64,000 nt of DNA from the NCBI RefSeq assembly GCF_003201205.1, contig NZ_QICN01000011.1:62001-126000 (forward strand). The letters are read 5' to 3'. The notes under the pieces are model-generated. The model had not been told where the DNA came from, searched no databases, and saw nothing but the letters and a program-made list of their open reading frames with translations. The DNA is from Sinimarinibacterium flocculans (GTDB lineage: Bacteria; Pseudomonadota; Gammaproteobacteria; Nevskiales; Nevskiaceae). The translations under genes and the position numbers were made by a program. Shown one piece after another: positions 9,351 to 17,923 of this stretch. The stretch's first letter is position 1. Each line of letters starts with the position of its first letter.

Positions 9351-9907
9351 TCGCCCAGACACTCCCGCAGCCGCTGCAGGCCGCGCCGCACCCAACTCTT
9401 CACCGTCCCCAGCGGCGCGTTCAAGGCCCGCGCCAGCTCCTGATGGGTATATCCCTCGTAGTACGCCAGCAGCACGCTGCGGCGTTGCTCGTCCTGCAGG
9501 CCGCGCATGCACTCGGCGAGCCGGCCCATACCTTCCTGCTCCACAGCACCGGCCTGGGGGTCGATGCCGCTGCTGTCATCGGCGAACTGCATCGACGCGT
9601 CCTCGCCGTCTTCCGGCAGTTCGACTTCCGGCCGCTTCGCACGCAGCAGGTCGAGCGCACGATAGCGGGCGATCGTCATCAGCCACGTCAGCGGTGCGCC
9701 CTTGTCGGGCGCATAGGTGTCGGCCTTCTGCCAGATCTTCAGAAAGCAGTCCTGCAACGCCTCCTCGGCCCAGTCGCGACGCTTGAGGATACGCAGCAGC
9801 AGCCCGAACAGATGCGGGCCGCTCGCGTCGTAGAGGTGGCGGAACGCACGCTGGTCGCCGCCTGCGGTAGCGGAGAGCAGGCGCGCGAGCTGTTCGGGGT
9901 CAGCCAT
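9347..9907 (-). CDS. ECF sigma factor (SigK-like)
   Basis: This 186-residue protein has sigma region 2 (about residues 25-90, with EEALQDCFLKIWQ and PLTWLMTIARYRALDLLR) and region 4 (about 125-182, with LAYYEGYTHQELARAL and GTVKSWVRRGLQRLR). No region 3 is present, as expected for the ECF class. It is followed directly by its RskA-type anti-sigma factor, overlapping by 4 bp. The pair probably senses an envelope or oxidative signal. No additional target gene is evident next to it, so the regulon lies elsewhere. Confidence 0.92.
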   Translation of the reverse strand: MADPEQLARLLSATAGGDQRAFRHLYDASGPHLFGLLLRILKRRDWAEEALQDCFLKIWQKADTYAPDKGAPLTWLMTIARYRALDLLRAKRPEVELPEDGEDASMQFADDSSGIDPQAGAVEQEGMGRLAECMRGLQDEQRRSVLLAYYEGYTHQELARALNAPLGTVKSWVRRGLQRLRECLGE

Positions 9908-9955
9908 GCAAGGGGGACCTTTTCGGTCGCGGATCGGGGGCCAGTCTAGCCCGCC

Positions 9956-10750
9956 TCAGCCGCCGTCGCCGCGCTGCAGCGGCTGCGCGACCAGACGCAG
10001 CAGTCCGCCGGGGCGCGGAAACGCTTCGAGGCCGATACGCATGGAGTCGTGACCCTCCCGGGGCTGTGCGCGATAACTGCCGAACAGGTGATCCCACCAC
10101 GGCAGGCTGAAACCGAAATTGCTGTCCGTCTCGTCGCGATGGATCGAGTGATGCACCCGGTGCATGTCGGGCGTGACCACGACGCGGCGCAGCCACCGGT
10201 CGGTGCGCAGCGACAGATCGAGGTTGGCGTGGTTGAACATCGACGTCGCGTTGAGCAGCACCTCGAAGCAGACCACCGCCCAGACCGGCGCGCCGAGCGC
10301 GGCGACCGCCCCCATCTTCAGCCCCATCGACAGCAGGATCTCGAGCGGGTGAAAGCGCAGCGCGGTCGTCACGTCGAAACCCGGGTCGCTGTGGTGCACG
10401 CGGTGCAGGCGCCACAGCGGCGGCAGCGCGTGCATCAGCCGGTGCTGTGCGTAGATCAGCAGGTCCAGCACCAGCAGCGCGAACCCGAGCTCGATCCAGG
10501 CCGGCCAGGCCAGCGCCTGCAGCAGGCCGATGCCATGGGCCTGGGCCCAGTACGCGACGCCGACCGCGCCGGCCCCCAGCAGCAGGCGCAACAGCAGCGT
10601 ATCGACGACCACCAGGCCGATGTTCGCGGGCCAGCGCTGGCGGCGAGACGGAGGCGTCGCCCGGCGCGGCCACGCCGCCTCGGCGGCGAGCAGCAGAACG
10701 CCGATCCCGAGAAACGCGCCGAGCCGCACCAGGGTTTCCGCGTCAGTCAT
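9956..10750 (-). CDS. Sterol desaturase / fatty acid hydroxylase family membrane protein
   Basis: This is a 264-residue integral membrane di-iron enzyme. The three histidine clusters of the family are all present: HRLMH near residue 103, HRVHHSD near 116 and HRVHHSIHRDE near 197. Hydrophobic segments flank them, as in the C-4 sterol methyl oxidase/fatty acid hydroxylase superfamily. It should hydroxylate or desaturate a lipid in the inner membrane using oxygen. It is divergent from hemB. The bacterial members are functionally diverse and I cannot name the substrate. Confidence 0.88.
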   Translation of the reverse strand: MTDAETLVRLGAFLGIGVLLLAAEAAWPRRATPPSRRQRWPANIGLVVVDTLLLRLLLGAGAVGVAYWAQAHGIGLLQALAWPAWIELGFALLVLDLLIYAQHRLMHALPPLWRLHRVHHSDPGFDVTTALRFHPLEILLSMGLKMGAVAALGAPVWAVVCFEVLLNATSMFNHANLDLSLRTDRWLRRVVVTPDMHRVHHSIHRDETDSNFGFSLPWWDHLFGSYRAQPREGHDSMRIGLEAFPRPGGLLRLVAQPLQRGDGG

Positions 10751-10775
10751 CGCAGGAGCCTGATGGTGGCACCGC

Positions 10776-10781
10776 TATAAT
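10776..10781 (+). promoter_or_regulatory. Candidate -10 of the hemB promoter
   Basis: A perfect TATAAT lies 36 bp upstream of the hemB start codon. I see no good -35 at 16-18 bp upstream of it, so an activator or a weak -35 would be needed. It sits in the 66-bp space between the divergent hydroxylase gene and hemB. Confidence 0.5.
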
Positions 10782-10816
10782 CAAGGACTTCATCAGCGTC
10801 GAATCGGATTCTCACG

Positions 10817-11812
10817 GTGGCGATCGGTTCCTACCCCAGCACCCGGCTGCGCCGTACCCGGCAGGCCGCCTTCATCCGCGACATGGTGCGCGAAACGCGC
10901 CTGGTCCCTGCGCAACTGATCCAGCCGCTGTTCGTCGCCGAGAACGCGCTGCGCGGGCCGGTGGCGGCGATGCCGGGCGTCACGCGCCTCGACCTGGACG
11001 AGCTGGTGCGTGAATGCGAGGCACTGTACGCCCTCGGCATCCGTTCGGTTGCACTGTTTCCGGTGACGCCGGCGGAGCGCAAGACGCCGAACGGCGACGA
11101 GGCGCTGAACCCCGACAGCCTGATGTGCCGCGCGATCAAGGCGGTGAAGCAGGCGCTGCCGCAGATCGGCATCGTCGCCGATGTCGCGCTCGACCCCTAT
11201 ACCAGCCACGGGCAGGACGGCGTGCTCGACGAGGCCGGCCGTGTCGACAACGATGCGTCCTGCGAGATCCTGCGCCGGCAGGCGCTGCTGTACGCACGCT
11301 GCGGCGTCGACATCGTCGCGCCCAGCGACATGATGGACGGCCGCATCGGCCACATCCGCCAGGTACTGGAGCGCGACGGCTGCAAGGACACGCTGATCCT
11401 GTCCTACGCGGCCAAGTACGCCTCCAGCTTCTACGGCCCGTTCCGCGACGCGGTCGGCTCCGGCTCCAACCTCGGCAAGGGCGGCAAGGAGACTTACCAG
11501 ATGGACCCGGCCAACACCGACGAGGCCCTGCGCGAAGTGGCGCTCGACCTCGACGAAGGCGCGGACATCGTCATGGTCAAGCCGGGCCTGCCGTATCTCG
11601 ACATCATCCGCCGAATCAAGGACGGGTTCGGCGTCCCGGTCGCGGCGTACCAGGTCAGCGGCGAATACAGCATGTTGAAGGCCGCAGCCGCGAACGGCTG
11701 GCTCGACGAGAAGAAGGCCGTGCTCGAAGCACTCGTCTGCCTGCGCCGCGCCGGCGCCGACATGATCCTGAGCTACCACGCGAAGGACGCCGCCGGCTGG
11801 CTCGGCGCCTGA
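10817..11812 (+). CDS. hemB: Delta-aminolevulinic acid dehydratase (porphobilinogen synthase)
   Basis: This 331-residue protein condenses two 5-aminolevulinates to porphobilinogen in haem synthesis. The two active-site lysines are visible in SYAAKYASSFYGPFRDA and in IVMVKPGLPYLDI, and the C-terminal YQVSGEYSM block is conserved. The metal-site loop reads ALDPYTSHGQDGVL with no cysteine cluster, so it should be the magnesium-dependent type, as in Pseudomonas, and not the zinc type. The start is a GTG. aroE begins 14 bp downstream, so the two are probably transcribed together. Confidence 0.97.
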   Translation: MAIGSYPSTRLRRTRQAAFIRDMVRETRLVPAQLIQPLFVAENALRGPVAAMPGVTRLDLDELVRECEALYALGIRSVALFPVTPAERKTPNGDEALNPDSLMCRAIKAVKQALPQIGIVADVALDPYTSHGQDGVLDEAGRVDNDASCEILRRQALLYARCGVDIVAPSDMMDGRIGHIRQVLERDGCKDTLILSYAAKYASSFYGPFRDAVGSGSNLGKGGKETYQMDPANTDEALREVALDLDEGADIVMVKPGLPYLDIIRRIKDGFGVPVAAYQVSGEYSMLKAAAANGWLDEKKAVLEALVCLRRAGADMILSYHAKDAAGWLGA

Positions 11813-11826
11813 GGCCGGCCGGCACC

Positions 11827-12636
11827 ATGGACCGCTACGCCGTCATCGGCCAGCCTATCGCGCACAGCCGTTCGCCGGCGATCCACGCGCAGTTCGCGCG
11901 GCAGACGGACCAGGTTCTGAGCTACGAGGCGATCGAGATCGCGCCCGATGCGCTGCCCGCGCGACTGCAGGCGCTGCACGCGGCGGGCTATCGCGGACTC
12001 AACGTGACGCTGCCTCACAAGGTCGCGGTCATGGCGCTGTGCGAAACCGTCTCCGGGCGCGCGCAGCGGGCCGGCGCGGTCAACACCCTGATCCGCACCG
12101 ACCAGGGCTGGCACGGCGACAACACGGACGGCGAAGGCTTCATCCGCGATCTGCAGCGCCTGGGCTTCGGCGTTGCCGGGCGGCGCGTGCTCGTGCTCGG
12201 CGCCGGGGGCGCCGTGCGCGGCATTCTCGAGCCGCTGCTCGCCGCCGCACCGGCCGAACTGGTCGTCTCGAACCGCAACCCCTGGAAACCCGAGGCGCTG
12301 GCCGAGGCCTTCAAGCCGCTGGGCACGATCGTTCCGCGCACGCACCTGTCACTCAAGGGCGATCGCTACGACCTGGTCGTCAATGCCACGGCGGCAGGGC
12401 ACAGCGGGCGCATGGCGGCGCTGCCGGGCCCGCTGCTCGCCCGCGGCGGCGATTGCTACGACCTGTCCTACGGCGCGGCGTTCGCTCCGTTCAGGGCCTG
12501 GTCCGAAGCGCAGGGTGCGGCGCGCATCGCCGACGGCCTCGGCATGCTCGTCGGACAGGCCGCGGCGGCCTTCGAGGCCTGGCGCGGCGTGGTGCCGGAC
12601 CGGCTCGATGCCGTCATCGCGCGGCTGCGCGAGTAG
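11827..12636 (+). CDS. aroE: Shikimate dehydrogenase
   Basis: A 269-residue NADP-dependent enzyme reducing 3-dehydroshikimate to shikimate. The substrate site SRSPAIH (residue 15 onward) and the catalytic lysine in NVTLPHK are present, and the dinucleotide-binding motif VLGAGGAVRG starts near residue 125. The ATG at 11827 was chosen because MDRYAVIGQPIAHS is the usual family N-terminus. Upstream extension of the same frame only runs through hemB out of frame. It is followed by the diguanylate cyclase gene after 11 bp. Confidence 0.96.
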   Translation: MDRYAVIGQPIAHSRSPAIHAQFARQTDQVLSYEAIEIAPDALPARLQALHAAGYRGLNVTLPHKVAVMALCETVSGRAQRAGAVNTLIRTDQGWHGDNTDGEGFIRDLQRLGFGVAGRRVLVLGAGGAVRGILEPLLAAAPAELVVSNRNPWKPEALAEAFKPLGTIVPRTHLSLKGDRYDLVVNATAAGHSGRMAALPGPLLARGGDCYDLSYGAAFAPFRAWSEAQGAARIADGLGMLVGQAAAAFEAWRGVVPDRLDAVIARLRE

Positions 12637-12647
12637 GCGGCCGACGC

Positions 12648-14012
12648 ATGAGCGCTCCTTCCGCCTCGAATCAGCCGGACCTCGCGCTGCTCGGGAGACT
12701 CGCGCGGATCGAGCGGATCTGCGCGATCACCGCCGCCGCGATCTCGGCGGCCGTCCTGCTGCTGTGGCTGGTCCGTCCGCTGCTGCCGGCGCTCGACGCC
12801 CCCGGCTGGCAGCAGATGAAGTTCAACACCGCGCTGGGCTGCGGCCTCATCGCCCTCGGCCTGCTGCTGCGCGTGCCGGGTGCGGCGCCGGCGCGGGTGC
12901 GTGCGACCCTGCTGCTGTCGGCGGTGGTGCTCGCGCTGGCACTCGGCGCGCTGTTCCAGTACGCCACCGGACTGTCGCTGTTCATCGACCAACTCGTCGT
13001 GCGCGATCCGTCGCCGTCGCTGCCCGGGCGAATGTCGCCGCAGACGGCCACGGTGCTGGCACTCGCCGCGGCGGCGATGCTGCTGCTGCGCCGGACGAGC
13101 GGTTTCGGCGCCCGCCTCGCGGACCTGCTGGTCGTCGCCCTGGTCGGCGTCGTGCTGATGCTGCTGTGCGGCTACCTGTTCAGGGCCTCCGGCCTGTACG
13201 GCATCTCCGGGGAGACGGTGACCTCGCCGCAGAGCCTGATCTGCTTTCTGCTGCTGGCCTTCACCATCGCGGCACGCCGCGCGCTCTACGGATTCACCTC
13301 GGTGCTGGTCGGCGTCGGCATCGGCAGCCACATCGCGCGCATCGTCCTGCCGGCCGCGCTCGTCCTGCCGTCGGTGCTGGCCTTGCTGCGGCTGTATGCC
13401 TCGGAGAACGGCATCGCCGACCGCGCGACCTCCACCGCGGTCACCGTGGCCAGCCAGACGCTGATCGTGATGTGCCTGGTGATCTGGATGGCCTGGCGCA
13501 TCAACGCGCTCGAGTCGCGCCTGCGGCATGCCTCGCTGACGGACGAACTCACCGGCGCACACAACCGCCGCGGATTCATGCTCATCGCCGAACAGGCGCT
13601 GGCGCTCGCCAGGCGCAACGGTCAGTCGGCGCGCCTGTTCTTCTTCGATCTCGACGGTCTCAAGCGGATCAACGATTCCCTCGGCCATGACGCCGGCTCC
13701 GAGTTCATCCGCACGATGGCGGAACTGCTCAGACGCGGCTTTCGCGAAAGCGACGTGATCGGCAGGATCGGCGGCGACGAACTGGTGGCGCTGGCGATCG
13801 ACGATACCGGCGACCCCGATCAGCGAGTCGCGGCCTTGCACGATGCCGCTGCCCAGCTCCAGGCGGAACGGCGGTCGGACTACCCGCTGGCGTTCAGCGC
13901 CGGCCACGCCCCCGTGGACCTGACGGCAAGCCGCCCGCTCGAAGCGGCGCTGCGCATCGCCGACGAACGCATGTACGCGAACAAGCTGGAGCGTCGGGCG
14001 CAGCGCGCCTGA
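12648..14012 (+). CDS. Membrane-bound diguanylate cyclase (GGDEF)
   Basis: This 454-residue protein has about eight hydrophobic segments over the first 290 residues, then a GGDEF domain from about residue 300. The active-site motif is GGDEL, a conservative variant of GGDEF, preceded by RESD, an RxxD allosteric inhibitory site five residues upstream. FFDLDGLKRINDSLGHDAG is the conserved metal/substrate segment. It should make cyclic-di-GMP at the inner membrane and be subject to product inhibition. No EAL domain is present. The membrane sensor region resembles no ligand-binding domain I can name. Confidence 0.9.
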   Translation: MSAPSASNQPDLALLGRLARIERICAITAAAISAAVLLLWLVRPLLPALDAPGWQQMKFNTALGCGLIALGLLLRVPGAAPARVRATLLLSAVVLALALGALFQYATGLSLFIDQLVVRDPSPSLPGRMSPQTATVLALAAAAMLLLRRTSGFGARLADLLVVALVGVVLMLLCGYLFRASGLYGISGETVTSPQSLICFLLLAFTIAARRALYGFTSVLVGVGIGSHIARIVLPAALVLPSVLALLRLYASENGIADRATSTAVTVASQTLIVMCLVIWMAWRINALESRLRHASLTDELTGAHNRRGFMLIAEQALALARRNGQSARLFFFDLDGLKRINDSLGHDAGSEFIRTMAELLRRGFRESDVIGRIGGDELVALAIDDTGDPDQRVAALHDAAAQLQAERRSDYPLAFSAGHAPVDLTASRPLEAALRIADERMYANKLERRAQRA

Positions 14013-14021
14013 CGGCAGGTC

Positions 14022-15449
14022 TCAGTCCGCCACGGCGTGCCGCGCGACGATGTCGGCCACGACCATGCTCACGCGCTTGCCCGTGGGAATGTGCAGGAAC
14101 TCGTTCGGGCCGTGCGCGTTGGAGTGCGGGCCGAGCACACCGGTGACGAGGAACTGCGCCTGCGGGAACTTCTCCCCGAGCATGCCCATGAACGGAATCG
14201 TGCCGCCTTCGCCCATGTACACCGGTGGCGGGCCGAAGTAGGCGCGCGACGCGGCGTCGACGGCCTGTTCCAGCCACGGCGCGAGCTGCGGCGCATTCCA
14301 GCCGCTGCCCGACTTCTCGCCCTCGAAACGGACCTTCGCGCCGTAGGGCGCCTCGGCTTCGACGATGCGCCTGAGCGCTTCGGCCGCCTTCCTGCCGTCG
14401 AGCGTCGGCGGAATCCGCAGCGACAGCTTCACCGTCGTGAACGGGCGCAGCACATTGCCGGCACTCGACAGGGCCGGCAGGCCGTCGACACCGGTGACGG
14501 CGAGCTTGGGCCGCCAGGTGCGGTTGAGCACCAGTTCGGTCAGGTTGTCGTCGGCCGGCCGCATGCCGTCGACGAAGGGAAACTTGCTGTACACCTCTTC
14601 GCCGAGCGCCTGCGCTGCCGCCCTGGCCTGCTCGATCCGCTGCGGCGGAATCTCGACGTGGAAATCGCGTGGACGGATCTCGCCGCTGGTCTCGTCCTCG
14701 AGCCGCGAGAGAATCTGCCGCAACACGCGGAAGCTCGACGGCACCACGCCGGACGCATCGCCGGAGTGCACGCCTTCGGTCAGCACATCGACGCGCAGGT
14801 TGCCGCCGACCAGACCGCGCAGGCTCGTCGTCAGCCACAGCTGGTCGTAGTTGCCGCAACCGGAGTCGAGGCACACGACCAGCGCGGCCTTGCCCAGCCG
14901 CGGCGCGAGATGATCGACGTAGTGCGGCAGATCGTAGCTGCCGGATTCCTCGCAGGCCTCGATCAGCACCACGCAGCGCGACTGCGGCAGTTTCTGCTCG
15001 CGCAGTGCGAGCAGCGCCGCGAGCGAACCGAAGATCGCGTAACCGTCGTCGGCGCCGCCGCGCCCGTAGAGCCGCTCGTCCCTGAGCACCGGTGTCCACG
15101 GACCCAGGCCGTCGGCCCAGCCGCTCATTTCCGGCTGCTTGTCGAGATGGCCGTAGAGGATCACGACATCGTCGGCGCGGCCGCCATGCGCCGCCGGGAT
15201 GTCGATGAAGATCAGCGGCGTGCGCCCTTCTAGGCGGATCACTTCCAGCGTCGCGCCCGGCAGTGCATCGAGCTTGCTCCGTGCCCAGTTCTCCATCAGG
15301 CGCACGGCGTCGTCCATGTAGCCGTGCTCCTGCCACTGCGGATCGAACAGCGGCGACTTGTTCGGAATGCGGATGTATTCGGTGAGCTGCGGCACGATCT
15401 CGTCGTCCCACAGCGCGGCGATGCAACGCTGGATCTGCGAACGGTCCAT
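14022..15449 (-). CDS. M20-family metallopeptidase (dipeptidase-like)
   Basis: A protein of about 475 residues with the M20 di-zinc layout: GHLDKQP (metal His and catalytic Asp), then GADDGYAIF, then EACEESGS with the catalytic and metal glutamates, an interrupting dimerisation domain with GGNLRVDVLTEGVHSGD, and the C-terminal GEGGTIPFM with the last ligands. It should hydrolyse short peptides or acylated amino acids in the cytoplasm. I chose the ATG at 15449. A GTG at 15458 abuts the stop of the SDR gene and is an equally possible start. The two genes are probably co-transcribed. Confidence 0.9.
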   Translation of the reverse strand: MDRSQIQRCIAALWDDEIVPQLTEYIRIPNKSPLFDPQWQEHGYMDDAVRLMENWARSKLDALPGATLEVIRLEGRTPLIFIDIPAAHGGRADDVVILYGHLDKQPEMSGWADGLGPWTPVLRDERLYGRGGADDGYAIFGSLAALLALREQKLPQSRCVVLIEACEESGSYDLPHYVDHLAPRLGKAALVVCLDSGCGNYDQLWLTTSLRGLVGGNLRVDVLTEGVHSGDASGVVPSSFRVLRQILSRLEDETSGEIRPRDFHVEIPPQRIEQARAAAQALGEEVYSKFPFVDGMRPADDNLTELVLNRTWRPKLAVTGVDGLPALSSAGNVLRPFTTVKLSLRIPPTLDGRKAAEALRRIVEAEAPYGAKVRFEGEKSGSGWNAPQLAPWLEQAVDAASRAYFGPPPVYMGEGGTIPFMGMLGEKFPQAQFLVTGVLGPHSNAHGPNEFLHIPTGKRVSMVVADIVARHAVAD

Positions 15450-15458
15450 GGCGGGCAC

Positions 15459-16277
15459 TCAGCGGTCGCGCAGGCGCTTGAGCAGCGCGCCGAGGATGCG
15501 GGGGTAGTTGACCGGTGCCCAGCGCTGGATGCGGTCGAGCAGCTTGGCGTCGGTGCCGATCAGCACGCGCGGGCGCCGGCGCTCGATGCCGTCGATGATC
15601 ACGCGCGCGGCCTCGTCGGCGGTCGTGCGCGCGATCTTGTCGAACTGCGCGACCGCCTTTCCGGCGTCGGTGTTGCCGAGCGAATCGACATAGTGCCGCG
15701 CGTTGCGGGCGATGTTGGTGCGGATGCCGCCGGGGTGGACGCACACCGCCGACACGCCGCTGCCGTCGAGCTCCTGGCGCAGCGTCTCGGTGAAGCCGCG
15801 CACGGCGAACTTGGCGCTGTGATAGGCGCCCTGCGTCGGTACCGCGATGATGCCGAAGATGCTCGACAGGTTGACGATGACGCCGTCGTCCTGCGCACGC
15901 AGTGTCGGCAGGAAGGCCTTGGTGCCGTAGACCACGCCCCAGAAATTGATGTTCATGAGCCATTCGAAGTCCTCGAAGCTCATGTTCTCGATGGTCTGGG
16001 CGAGGGCGACGCCGGCATTGTTGATGATCACGTGGGCGCCGCCGCATTCGCGCTTGACCGCATCGGCAAAGGCGAAGACCGCATCGCGGTCGGCGACATC
16101 GACCGTCTGCGTGTATGGCGGCGACGGCAGCATCGCCGCCGTCTCGGCCAGCGCGTCGGCCTTGATGTCGGACAGCGCCAGCCGGCAGCCCTTGCCGGCC
16201 AGTTGCAGCGCGAGTGCGCGGCCGATTCCCGAGCCCGCGCCGGTCACCACGGCCACCTTGTTGTCGAGTCTGTACAT
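15459..16277 (-). CDS. Short-chain dehydrogenase/reductase
   Basis: This 272-residue classical SDR has the nucleotide-binding TGAGSGIG near the N-terminus, NNAG near residue 88 and the catalytic YHSAK (Tyr/Lys pair) near residue 153. The start at 16277 is supported by an AAGGGA sequence 9 bp upstream. It probably oxidises or reduces a hydroxy/keto substrate with NAD(P). The peptidase gene follows without a gap. Such SDRs often act on lipids or aromatics, but I cannot assign a substrate. Confidence 0.92.
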   Translation of the reverse strand: MYRLDNKVAVVTGAGSGIGRALALQLAGKGCRLALSDIKADALAETAAMLPSPPYTQTVDVADRDAVFAFADAVKRECGGAHVIINNAGVALAQTIENMSFEDFEWLMNINFWGVVYGTKAFLPTLRAQDDGVIVNLSSIFGIIAVPTQGAYHSAKFAVRGFTETLRQELDGSGVSAVCVHPGGIRTNIARNARHYVDSLGNTDAGKAVAQFDKIARTTADEAARVIIDGIERRRPRVLIGTDAKLLDRIQRWAPVNYPRILGALLKRLRDR

Positions 16278-16321
16278 CGGCGATCCCTTCATGTGCGGCG
16301 CACATGATAGGCCGCGCACGC

Positions 16322-17863
16322 CTACGCCGGTGCGACAGGCCTCCTTCGCCGGTATCGCATCCCGGCGCAGGCGCCGGCCAGCAGCAGCGACAGCAGGGGC
16401 AGCGCACCGCCGCCACCACTGTCCTGCGCCGCTGCACCGGCCGCCGTCGCGGAACGCTGCACCGGGCCCGGCCCGTCGAACACGACCTTGTCCGGATCCC
16501 AGGGGTCCAGGCCCCAGCCGCGCTCGATCAGTTCGATCGTGCGTCCCTGCACCTCGATATAGGCGTACGAGACGTTGTCGCCGTCGTTGGTCTCGAGCAC
16601 CCGGTGCTCGGCATCGACGATCGAGCGCACCACGTAGCGGCCGTTCGGCTGGCCGCCGAACTCCACGTACATGCCGGGCCGCTGCCAGCGGTAGACGTCG
16701 CCCCAGCCCACGGACAGGCCGAGCACGCCACCGACCGGCGAGAAGCAGTTGTCCAGCGGCGAGTCGCCGCCGGGCGTCTCGTAGCCCTGGCCGAAGTCCG
16801 CCCAGTCGCCGAACAGCTGGTCGGCCGGGCAGAAGCCGGACTTGGTGCCCAGACCCGCCGGCGTGAGGCCGCCGCCGTGCTCGGGATCGGTGACGGCATA
16901 CAGCTCGAAGCTCAGCACGTAGTCGTCGTGGAAGTGAAAGTGCACCGGGTGGAAGGAGTAGGTGCCGGCCGGGATGAACTCGACCGAGCCGTCGCTGAAG
17001 TGCACGGCCTGCAGCTTGGGGCCGACGACGGTGCGCGCGAGCAGTTCCTCGAGATTGAGATAGGCGGTGCCGGCGAGCGCGTCCTCGAGCAGGCTGAAGC
17101 GCATGTCGTAGATGCCCGGGCCGAGGTTGATCGGTCCCGAGGTGAAGCGCAGGCAGTCGACGGCGCCGCCGCCGCCGAGCGATGGCGGTGCCATCTCGTC
17201 GGCCGTGCACGAAAGCGGGGCAATGCCGGCGACTTCCAGCGGCGGGTTGATCGTGTCCGGCGGGTACAGCCCGTTGAGCGGGTTCGCCGGCGCCACGAAC
17301 GTGAACTCGTACGGCGGCACCGTGCGCAGGTTCGGCAGCAGCGCGCGGCGGGCGCCGCCGGTGAAGCGCTCCTCGGGCAGTTCCGATTCGAGCTTGGCGC
17401 GCAGGCGGAACGACGCCCGGGTCACCGCTTCCGGACGCACGCGCACGGTCCAGCGGCCGCCGACCGGTGCGTCGACCAGCACCTCGGAATTGAACTGGTT
17501 GGCGTTGCTGTCCGATCCGGCGAGGGCGCCCTGCGGGTCGAAGACCTCGACGACGAAGGTGTCGAGACGCTCCGGCGTGTCGATGCCCACGCGCAAGCGG
17601 CGGCCACCGTCGGCGACCTCGACCGCAAACACCGGACACGGCGCGGTGAGGTCACACAAGGCACCGTCCGGCACACGGCCGTCGAGCGTGCCGCCGTCCC
17701 AGAACCAGGCCTCGTCGACGGCGAGGATGCCGTCGGCGTGCGAGGTCTCGCGCACCGGAAAATCCGCCTTCGCCGACGCCGTCGCGTGATCGGCGTGCGC
17801 CCAGCCGCTGGACGTGAACGCCGCCGACAGCACCACCAAGCCCGCCCGGATCGAGATCCGCAT
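16322..17863 (-). CDS. Lysyl-oxidase-like exported protein with GlyGly-CTERM-like tail
   Basis: A 513-residue exported protein with a signal peptide (about residues 1-24), a beta-rich segment at about 75-157 resembling a pre-peptidase C-terminal domain, then a lysyl-oxidase-type domain at about 180-435. The copper motif of animal lysyl oxidase, HxxHxHxH, is exact here (His305, 308, 310, 312). KSGFC at Lys341 aligns with the KASFC that supplies the quinone-cofactor lysine. The partner tyrosine position reads GWGDVY, so only a nearby tyrosine is available. The C-terminus is a Ser/Gly-rich stretch, one hydrophobic helix and an Arg cluster (YRRRR), like the GlyGly-CTERM sorting tail. It lies 60 bp from the tatC stop but has no obvious functional partner here. 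Confidence 0.75.
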   Translation of the reverse strand: MRISIRAGLVVLSAAFTSSGWAHADHATASAKADFPVRETSHADGILAVDEAWFWDGGTLDGRVPDGALCDLTAPCPVFAVEVADGGRRLRVGIDTPERLDTFVVEVFDPQGALAGSDSNANQFNSEVLVDAPVGGRWTVRVRPEAVTRASFRLRAKLESELPEERFTGGARRALLPNLRTVPPYEFTFVAPANPLNGLYPPDTINPPLEVAGIAPLSCTADEMAPPSLGGGGAVDCLRFTSGPINLGPGIYDMRFSLLEDALAGTAYLNLEELLARTVVGPKLQAVHFSDGSVEFIPAGTYSFHPVHFHFHDDYVLSFELYAVTDPEHGGGLTPAGLGTKSGFCPADQLFGDWADFGQGYETPGGDSPLDNCFSPVGGVLGLSVGWGDVYRWQRPGMYVEFGGQPNGRYVVRSIVDAEHRVLETNDGDNVSYAYIEVQGRTIELIERGWGLDPWDPDKVVFDGPGPVQRSATAAGAAAQDSGGGGALPLLSLLLAGACAGMRYRRRRPVAPA

Positions 17864-17923
17864 GTTCCTGCTCCCCGTGACCCCTGTTATGGGAGGGGAC
17901 GGAGCAAGGAGCGTGCCGCTGGA

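Noticed and set aside
8610-9512. A longer anti-sigma frame starting at 9512.
   Set aside because: The extra 54 residues lie in the sigma gene and look random; the 4-bp overlap start at 9350 fits the family.
11014-12636. A 540-codon frame appearing to join a hemB-region peptide to AroE.
   Set aside because: The first 270 codons are out of frame with hemB and meaningless; AroE starts at 11827 with the normal N-terminus, so this is not a fusion.
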